DNA of 9,282 nucleotides from JBIQLO01 sp044464175 (GTDB lineage: Bacteria; Planctomycetota; Phycisphaerae; Tepidisphaerales; Tepidisphaeraceae). Positions 5,440 through 9,282 of this stretch are shown one piece after another; the stretch's first letter is position 1; each line of letters begins with the position of its first letter. Position numbers and translations under genes: made by a program. Location of the stretch: assembly GCA_044464175.1 (NCBI GenBank), contig JBIQLO010000164.1:1-9282 (forward strand). The letters are read 5' to 3'. The notes beneath the pieces are model-generated. The model was given only the letters and a program-made list of their open reading frames with translations. It searched no databases and was not told the DNA's origin.

Positions 5440-6018
5440 CTACGCGCCTTCTCTGGTCACAATTTTATACTTCTCACGCTCCCCGATCCCGCGCAGCGGG
5501 TAATCCTTCCGCAGTGGATAGCTCCCATACCCGTTCCAGGTCAGGATGCGCCGCAGGTCCGGGTGCCCCATGAAGATGATCCCGAACATGTCATAGACCT
5601 CGCGCTCCATCCACTCGGCTCCCGGCCAGATCCCCGTCACCGAAGCCACCTTCAGCCCCGGGTCCCCTTCCGCCTCCGCCACCTCATCCCGCACATCCTG
5701 CCCCGGCGCGGTGTCCCGCTCCGGATCCAGGAACACCTTCAGCCACAGCCGCACGTTGTGGGGAATGCTCACCAGACCGTAATTGACGCCAAACCGGTGC
5801 GTGGCGCCGGGATAATTCAGGTAGTCCACCCCATTGATCTCCGCCAGCAGGTCAAAACGCAGATTCGGATCATCCCGCAGGAACCGCGCCACCTCCGGCA
5901 ACTGCTCGCGCGGCACCACCACCGTCACCATGCCGCGGAATTCCTTGACCAGGAACTTGACGCCGGGAAATTTCGCCTTCAACGGCGCCAAAGCCGGATG
6001 ATCGATCGTCTGTGCCAT
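5440..6018 (-). CDS. nuoC: NADH-quinone oxidoreductase subunit C (30 kDa)
   Basis: A 192-residue peripheral-arm subunit of respiratory complex I that helps hold the NuoB/NuoD quinone-reducing module. The diagnostic C-terminal signature is complete: MEREVYDMFGIIF then GHPDLRRIL (138-159) and YPLRKDYPLRG (167-177). The N-terminal half (VVVPREQLPEVARFLRDD, RFDLLAEINGVDYL) also matches the family. ATG 6018 (MAQTIDHP) was preferred to an in-frame GTG at 6057, which lies within the -35 element; no Shine-Dalgarno is seen, but a promoter sits just upstream. The gene ends with TAG. Complex I genes normally lie as nuoA-N, with B before and D after C; here nuoC stands alone, followed by hicAB remnants and nadB and divergent from rpsT. 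Other nuo genes must lie elsewhere. A lone hydrogenase component is possible but less likely given the length and motif. Confidence 0.94.
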   Translation of the reverse strand: MAQTIDHPALAPLKAKFPGVKFLVKEFRGMVTVVVPREQLPEVARFLRDDPNLRFDLLAEINGVDYLNYPGATHRFGVNYGLVSIPHNVRLWLKVFLDPERDTAPGQDVRDEVAEAEGDPGLKVASVTGIWPGAEWMEREVYDMFGIIFMGHPDLRRILTWNGYGSYPLRKDYPLRGIGEREKYKIVTREGA

Positions 6019-6028
6019 AAGTCGGCTG

Positions 6029-6057
6029 ATTGTTGAGCATCGCCCCCCCGCCGTCAA
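6029..6057 (-). promoter_or_regulatory. Promoter of nuoC
   Basis: On the minus strand, TTGACG (6052-6057, 5 of 6 consensus bases) and AACAAT (6029-6034, 4 of 6) are 17 bases apart. The -10 box ends 10 bases before the ATG, so the leader would be at most a few bases. It could drive the whole nuoC to nadB run, since gaps within it are small and no terminator is visible. Confidence 0.55.
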
Positions 6058-6141
6058 GCCGATCCCCCCACCCCTCCCTCAAAATGTCCCGCGCAGAACA
6101 CCCCCCGCCGCGCCCTTTGTCGCCAAATCGCGCAGCTCCCC

Positions 6142-6165
6142 CATAAAGGCGGACATAAAGGCGGA
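6142..6165. repeat. Tandem duplication of a 12-bp unit
   Basis: CATAAAGGCGGA occurs twice back to back (6142-6153 and 6154-6165), followed by GGAGG. It lies between the nuoC and rpsT promoters. It could be simple slippage or a two-copy protein-binding site; the sequence does not decide. Confidence 0.8.
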
Positions 6166-6296
6166 GGAGGCAAAACAGCGGCCCGACCCGGTTCTGCATG
6201 CTGTCTTTCGCCTCCTGTCCCCCGTCTTCTCCCCTGCGGGCCATTCCGCCAGGCGCGCCCATACCCCCGGAACCCCAAATCCCGCCTCCCTTCCAT

Positions 6297-6325
6297 TTGC
6301 TTTTTCCCTCAAAACCGCGTATCAA
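6297..6325 (+). promoter_or_regulatory. Candidate promoter of rpsT
   Basis: TTGCTT (6297-6302) and TATCAA (6320-6325) are 17 bases apart in the only AT-richer patch ahead of rpsT. The implied 5' leader is about 50-55 bases and includes an inverted repeat and the Shine-Dalgarno site. Confidence 0.42.
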
Positions 6326-6346
6326 TAGCGATCCGCCCGGCGCTAT
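6325..6346 (+). promoter_or_regulatory. Inverted repeat at the start of the rpsT leader
   Basis: ATAGCG (6325-6330) and CGCTAT (6341-6346) form a 6-bp stem around a 10-base loop, at or just after the predicted rpsT transcription start. It could be an operator or an RNA element for feedback by S20; there is no direct support for either. Confidence 0.25.
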
Positions 6347-6371
6347 CGTTTGCCCCGGGCGCGTGAATTTC

Positions 6372-6376
6372 AGGAG
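6372..6376 (+). promoter_or_regulatory. Shine-Dalgarno site deciding the rpsT GTG start
   Basis: AGGAG lies 9 bases before GTG 6386. The codon at 6386 is also where the S20 family begins (MAHSLSAKKR), so both lines of evidence agree. Confidence 0.7.
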
Positions 6377-6385
6377 ATATAGCCA

Positions 6386-6658
6386 GTGGCACACTCGTTA
6401 TCCGCAAAAAAACGCCTTCGCCAGGCCGTCAAGCGCCGCGCCCGCAACCGCGCCCGCAAGGACCAGATCAAGCAGACCGTCAAGGCCTTCAACACCGCCC
6501 TCACCGGCGGCAATCTGGATCAGGCCGCCCAGGCCCTCAACACCGCCGTCCAGCGTCTGGACCGCACCGCGGCCAAAGGCACCATCCACAAGAACGCCGC
6601 CGCCCGCAAACGCAGCCGCCTGACCAAGAAGCTCAACGCCGCCAAGAAGGCCGCCTAA
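6386..6658 (+). CDS. rpsT: 30S ribosomal protein S20
   Basis: A 90-residue, strongly basic, helical protein that binds 16S rRNA early in small-subunit assembly. The N-terminus MAHSLSAKKRLRQAVKRRARNRARK resembles the S20 start (family: A-N-x-x-S-A-x-K-R-x-R). It is followed by two amphipathic helices (IKQTVKAFNTAL; LDQAAQALNTAVQRLDRTAAKGTIHKNAAARKRSRLTKKL) and an Ala/Lys-rich end. The 'KGxIHKNxAARxKSRLxxxL' block is the most diagnostic. Length is normal (85-90). GTG is the start, with AGGAG 9 bases before it. glyS follows on the same strand 81 bases later, separated by degenerate repeats. Confidence 0.96.
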   Translation: MAHSLSAKKRLRQAVKRRARNRARKDQIKQTVKAFNTALTGGNLDQAAQALNTAVQRLDRTAAKGTIHKNAAARKRSRLTKKLNAAKKAA

Positions 6659-6662
6659 AAAT

Positions 6663-6730
6663 AGTGCTGGGTTCCAAGGACTGAGTGCTGAGTAAAAGGC
6701 ACTCGGCAGCCGGCACGCAGCGCTCAGCAT
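6663..6730. repeat. Degenerate GTGCTGAGT-type repeat cluster between rpsT and glyS
   Basis: Related decamers occur twice directly (AGTGCTGGGT at 6663-6672; AGTGCTGAGT at 6684-6693) and as inverted versions (GCACTCGGCAGC at 6699-6710; CGCTCAGCAT at 6721-6730). TGCTGAG (6686-6692) pairs exactly with CTCAGCA (6723-6729), so the RNA could fold into an imperfect hairpin, but there is no T-run after it. It looks like a dispersed intergenic repeat more than a terminator. Confidence 0.5.
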
Positions 6731-6739
6731 TCTCTGCCC

Positions 6740-8083
6740 ATGCCCGACGCCACCGTGATGGACAAGCTCGTCTCCCTCTGCAAACGCCGGGGTTTCATCT
6801 ACCCCGGTTCGGAGATCTATGGCGGCCTCAACGGCACCTGGGATTACGGCCCCCTCGGCGTCGAGTTCCTCCGCAATATCAAACACGCCTGGTGGCACGA
6901 CAACGTCGCCTCCCGCGAGGATGTCGTCGGCCTGGACTCGGCCATCCTTATGAACCGCAAGGTCTGGCAGGCCTCCGGCCACGAAAACGCCTTCACCGAC
7001 CCCTTGGTGGACTGCCGCGCCTGCAAGGCCCGCTTCCGCCTCGACCAGATTCCCGAAAGCGCCTGCCCGCGCAAACCCTCCAAGCACCCCGGCGAATTCA
7101 CCGACTGCGAACTGACCGAACCCCGCCAGTTCAACCTGATGTTCAAGACCTTCGTCGGCCCGGTCGAAGAAAACGCCACGATGGTCTACCTCCGCCCCGA
7201 AACCGCCCAGGGCATCTTCGTCAACTTCAAAAACGTCTGCGACTCCACTCGCATCAAGCTCCCCTTCGGCATCGCCCAGATCGGCAAGAGCTTCCGCAAC
7301 GAAATCACCCCCAAGCAGTTCATCTTCCGCAGCCGCGAATTCGAGCAGATGGAGATCGAATTCTTCTGCCACCCCGACTCCTCCCAGCAATGGTATGAAA
7401 AATGGCGCGATGAGCGTTTCGCCTGGTACCAGAAACTGGGACTTAAAAGCGACAACCTCCGCCTGCGCGAACACGACAAGGATGAACTCTCCCACTACTC
7501 CACCGGCACCAGCGACGTGGAATACCTCTTCCCCTGGGGCTGGGGCGAATTGGAGGGGATCGCCCATCGCGGCGACTACGACCTCAAACAGCACATGGAG
7601 CATTCCGGCAAGGACCTGACCTACTTCGACGACGAGACCAAGCAGCGGTTTCTCCCCCACGTCATCGAACCCTCGGCCGGCGCAACCCGCTCCCTGCTCG
7701 CCTTCCTCTGCGAAGCCTTCACCGAGGACCAGGCCCCGAACGAAAAGGGGCAAATGGAAACCCGCACCGTCTTAAAACTCCACCCGCGCCTGGCCCCCAT
7801 CAAGGCCGCCATCTTCCCCCTGGTCAAGAAAGATGGCATGCCCGAGCGCGCCATGGCCATCCACAAGCAGCTGCAAAAGCACTTTCCGACGATGTACGAT
7901 GAAAAAGGCGCCGTCGGCCGCCGCTACCGCCGCCAGGATGAGGCCGGCACCCCCTTCTGCATCACCGTCGACGGCCAAACCGCCCAGGACAACACCGTCA
8001 CCCTCCGCGACCGCGACTCCATGCAACAACAACGCATCCCCACCGACCAGCTCCTGGCACATATCATGCAAAAAATGGCCTGA
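6740..8083 (+). CDS. glyS: Glycyl-tRNA synthetase, single-chain dimeric type
   Basis: A 447-residue class II synthetase that charges tRNA-Gly with glycine in the cytoplasm. It is the single-subunit kind shared with Thermus and eukaryotes, not the alpha/beta GlyQ-GlyS kind. The start aligns with the family: MDKLVSLCKRRGFIYPGSEIYGGLNGTWDYGPLG, with motif 1 around residues 36-52. LRPETAQGIFVNFKNV (151-166) and motif 2 FRNEITPKQFIFRSREFEQMEIEFF (185-209) follow. Motif 3 is VIEPSAGATRSLL (308-320). The anticodon-binding domain covers about 345-447 (LAPIKAAIFPLV, RRYRRQDEAGTPFCITVD, TLRDRDSM). Cys92/Cys95 and Cys109/Cys123 may form the usual zinc knuckle, but the second pair is unusually spaced. 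ATG 6740 gives the best N-terminal match; ATG 6758 is possible. No Shine-Dalgarno is evident. Confidence 0.96.
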   Translation: MPDATVMDKLVSLCKRRGFIYPGSEIYGGLNGTWDYGPLGVEFLRNIKHAWWHDNVASREDVVGLDSAILMNRKVWQASGHENAFTDPLVDCRACKARFRLDQIPESACPRKPSKHPGEFTDCELTEPRQFNLMFKTFVGPVEENATMVYLRPETAQGIFVNFKNVCDSTRIKLPFGIAQIGKSFRNEITPKQFIFRSREFEQMEIEFFCHPDSSQQWYEKWRDERFAWYQKLGLKSDNLRLREHDKDELSHYSTGTSDVEYLFPWGWGELEGIAHRGDYDLKQHMEHSGKDLTYFDDETKQRFLPHVIEPSAGATRSLLAFLCEAFTEDQAPNEKGQMETRTVLKLHPRLAPIKAAIFPLVKKDGMPERAMAIHKQLQKHFPTMYDEKGAVGRRYRRQDEAGTPFCITVDGQTAQDNTVTLRDRDSMQQQRIPTDQLLAHIMQKMA

Positions 8084-8084
8084 C

Positions 8085-8101
8085 ACGGGCTACCAGCCCG
8101 T
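8085..8101. repeat. 7-bp palindromic hairpin after glyS
   Basis: ACGGGCT (8085-8091) and AGCCCGT (8095-8101) flank an ACC loop two bases after the glyS stop. There is no following T-run, so it may be a weak bidirectional terminator for the convergent genes or a copy of a dispersed palindrome. Confidence 0.5.
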
Positions 8102-8118
8102 TGCCTACGTACTCTCAG

Positions 8119-8136
8119 GGTGCAATTCATTGCACC
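8119..8136. repeat. Second 7-bp palindromic hairpin between convergent genes
   Basis: GGTGCAA (8119-8125) and TTGCACC (8130-8136) flank a TTCA loop. It lies between the ends of glyS (8083) and the phosphatase gene (8164). Like its neighbour, it has no T-run on either strand. Confidence 0.5.
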
Positions 8137-8163
8137 ACATACAACCAGCTTTCGTCCCAATGG

Positions 8164-8853
8164 CTAGGCCTCGCTCTCGATGATCGTGCGGAGCATAGCC
8201 ATTTGTGTTGGCTTCAAGCCGATGCGCGGCCGTTTCGCACGAATCATTGCAATCGCATCGTCAACTGTCTCAGCATGGTTCTTCAAGAGGAGAAATGCCG
8301 CAACCAGCGTTGCGCTGCGGCCGTGGCCCAGAGCACAGTGGACATAGACAGAACCGTCCCCCAGATGCCGGGAAATGTGGCTGACGCCTGTAAGCAATTG
8401 TTGCTCTGAAGGCGTGGTCCCATCCAATGTGGGCAAACAGAGGTAACCCGCGCACCGGCGGAAGGCGGGCGCTTCGGCAAACTCATTGGCGAGATCCACG
8501 ACAGCGGCCGGAGTCGGCTGAAAGCCCGCCGCTTCTCTTGCCGTCAATCGCCGTCCAAGGAAGAGTCCAGGCACGATCTCGGTCAAAGGCGGCTGCCGCG
8601 ATGTTAGCCGGTGCAGGTGAAAAGTCAGGCTATTGGCCATGAAGAATGGCGCGAACAGCGGCCATGCCAGCCAATACCTCGAGCCCTCCGGCCGCTTGAG
8701 CAGCCATGTGGGCCGCCCCAAAAGATAGATCAAGCCGACCGCGAACATACTCAGCGCGGCGTAGTACAACAAAATTGATATCCAGAGCTGTGAGGCTTGG
8801 AATCCTGCATACGCCAACAGGCTTGCCAGCACCAGGAATGCCAGGAAGAGCAT
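8164..8853 (-). CDS. Membrane-anchored dual-specificity-type protein phosphatase
   Basis: A 229-residue protein with hydrophobic segments at about 1-20 and 25-46 and a third hydrophobic stretch at 61-78, then a cytoplasmic cysteine phosphatase domain (about 92-227). The catalytic P-loop is HCALGHGRS: nucleophile Cys173, phosphate-binding Arg179 and Ser180. The likely general acid is Asp144 in LPTLDGTTPSE. ELF-type entry strand EIVPGLFLGRRL and the DDAIAMIRAKRP helix (198-209) also match dual-specificity phosphatases. Substrate is unknown; such enzymes can remove phosphate from proteins, lipids or nucleotides, and the membrane segments resemble the layout of YnbD-type proteins that pair membrane helices with this domain (inference). 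ATG 8853 is preceded by GGGAG 12 bases upstream, rather far. The gene ends with TAG, is convergent with glyS and divergent from the gene at 8967. Confidence 0.82.
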   Translation of the reverse strand: MLFLAFLVLASLLAYAGFQASQLWISILLYYAALSMFAVGLIYLLGRPTWLLKRPEGSRYWLAWPLFAPFFMANSLTFHLHRLTSRQPPLTEIVPGLFLGRRLTAREAAGFQPTPAAVVDLANEFAEAPAFRRCAGYLCLPTLDGTTPSEQQLLTGVSHISRHLGDGSVYVHCALGHGRSATLVAAFLLLKNHAETVDDAIAMIRAKRPRIGLKPTQMAMLRTIIESEA

Positions 8854-8891
8854 TCCGCCAGTTTACTCCCACACCCAGGGAACGCCGAAAA

Positions 8892-8911
8892 GGAGATCAT
8901 TTCCAATCTCC
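8892..8911. promoter_or_regulatory. Short inverted repeat between divergent genes
   Basis: GGAGAT (8892-8897) and ATCTCC (8906-8911) are separated by 8 bases in the 113-base gap between the phosphatase gene and the gene at 8967. It could be an operator shared by the two divergent genes, but a 6-bp arm can arise by chance. Confidence 0.2.
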
Positions 8912-8966
8912 CTGCCCCCCCGGTTTAACGACCCGCCCTTGACGTCCGGTCGCTTTGCCTGTCAAT

Positions 8967-9282
8967 ATGACCCCACACGTGGAACAATACACAGACGAAA
9001 TTGCCCTTTCCGAACCCCAGCGCACGACCCTCCCCCTCGCCGCCCGCGCCCGATGGGCCTGGCAGGCCGGCGCCGTCACGCTGCTCCTGCTGGTTATGAC
9101 GCTGCTCACGACCTCGGGCATTTCCTACCGCCACTGGGCGTGGGACTTCACCGCCCTCGTCCGTTTCCGGGGGGACATCCATCGCAATTTCACCTTCGGC
9201 GAAATGGCCCTGGAAAAAGGGTATCTCAACATCCATGAAAACCAGTTGCGCGACGACCCGCCCCGCGGCCAGAAGCTCGACT
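8967..9282 (+). CDS. Unrecognised membrane protein, N-terminal 105 residues (partial)
   Basis: An open frame from ATG 8967 runs without a stop to the window edge. It starts MTPHVEQYTDEIALSEPQ, has a basic patch (AARARWAW), then a single transmembrane segment at about residues 35-53 (AGAVTLLLLVMTLLTTSG). The following ~50 residues (YRHWAWDFTALVRFRGDIH, then FTFGEMALEKGYLNIHEN) look like the first outside loop of polytopic GT-C-type glycosyltransferases, where an Asp pair near the first helix is common, but this is only a suggestion. This frame is preferred over an overlapping 99-codon frame at 8939-9238, which is Arg/Pro-rich with no membrane segment. No Shine-Dalgarno is visible; GTG 8979 is an alternative start. 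A TTGACG at 8939-8944 may be part of its promoter. Confidence 0.65.
   Translation, partial: MTPHVEQYTDEIALSEPQRTTLPLAARARWAWQAGAVTLLLLVMTLLTTSGISYRHWAWDFTALVRFRGDIHRNFTFGEMALEKGYLNIHENQLRDDPPRGQKLD

Larger units (their letters stand above)
6019..6385. other. Divergent intergenic region between nuoC and rpsT
   Basis: These 367 bases hold the nuoC promoter at the left, a 12-bp tandem duplication near 6142-6165, and the rpsT promoter and leader at the right. Short open frames cross it on both strands, but they lack family motifs and ribosome-binding sites and have the Arg/Gly/Pro-rich make-up of chance frames in GC-rich DNA. I see no RNA gene in it. Confidence 0.55.

Noticed and set aside
3327..5573. 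A 748-codon open frame on the plus strand, antisense to nadB, hicAB and the end of nuoC
   Set aside because: Its product is Arg/Pro/His-rich with no recognisable domain, and it runs across several genes with strong family signatures on the other strand. C-ending codons in GC-rich genes leave such antisense frames open.
6054..6394. Small open frames on both strands in the nuoC-rpsT gap
   Set aside because: They have no Shine-Dalgarno, no family motif, and overlap promoters and the tandem repeat.
6398..7753. A 451-codon open frame on the minus strand, antisense to rpsT and glyS
   Set aside because: The opposite strand carries unmistakable S20 and glycyl-tRNA synthetase; the antisense product is low-complexity Gly/Val/Ala/Glu with no motif.
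8939..8968. TTGACG and CAATAT (18-base spacing) as a full promoter for the gene at 8967
   Set aside because: The -10 match is poor (3 of 6), and the transcript would start inside the gene unless GTG 8979 is the real start. Kept only as a comment on start choice.
1..9282. CRISPR array, insertion sequence, tRNA or rRNA gene
   Set aside because: No regularly spaced repeats, no transposase motif with terminal inverted repeats, and no cloverleaf or rRNA-like stretch was seen on reading both strands.

Overview
The window is GC-rich bacterial DNA, most likely chromosomal and from a planctomycete, perhaps class Phycisphaerae. The main clues are the tail of an H-X9-DG pseudopilin-like protein at the left edge (a family abundant in Planctomycetota), a single-subunit glycyl-tRNA synthetase, strongly C-ending codons and scattered intergenic palindromes. 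This placement is inference from family knowledge; no marker gene fixes it.

Layout, left to right. (1) 1-227: C-terminal end of the pseudopilin-like protein, followed by a clear intrinsic terminator. (2) 367-2507, plus strand: an RsuA/RluB-type pseudouridine synthase, a secreted beta-sandwich-type protein of unknown function, and a maltose/galactoside O-acetyltransferase-type enzyme whose TTG start overlaps the preceding stop. (3) 2538-6018, minus strand, read right to left: nuoC, a wrecked hicA, a hicB with an in-frame stop, nadB (L-aspartate oxidase), an intact Phd/VapB-type antitoxin with its own promoter and palindromic operator, and a vapC PIN toxin split by an amber codon. (4) 6019-6385: a divergent promoter region. 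(5) 6386-8083, plus strand: rpsT (ribosomal protein S20) and glyS. (6) 8164-8853, minus strand: a membrane-anchored dual-specificity-type phosphatase, convergent with glyS. (7) 8967 to the right edge, plus strand: the N-terminus of an unrecognised membrane protein.

The housekeeping genes (rRNA/tRNA modification, translation, NAD synthesis, complex I) all look intact. The accessory content is two toxin-antitoxin modules placed either side of nadB. All the damage seen in the window falls in these modules: hicA has a TAA at codon 9 and a frameshift, hicB has a TGA at codon 61 before a family-typical tail, and vapC has a TAG at codon 85 before its last two catalytic aspartates. The antitoxin and its control region remain intact. 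TAA, TAG and TGA all end intact genes here (TAG ends the pseudouridine synthase, nuoC and phosphatase genes; TGA ends nadB, glyS and the acetyltransferase), so a changed genetic code is an unlikely explanation.

Two initiation styles coexist. rpsT and the secreted protein have good Shine-Dalgarno sequences. The pseudouridine synthase gene, nuoC and the antitoxin gene have none, and each has a sigma70-like promoter whose -10 box ends only 7-13 bases before the start codon, suggesting leaderless or nearly leaderless mRNAs. I found no CRISPR array, tRNA or rRNA gene, or insertion sequence, and no convincing new defence system; the most notable content is the toxin-antitoxin decay around nadB and the compact antitoxin control region.
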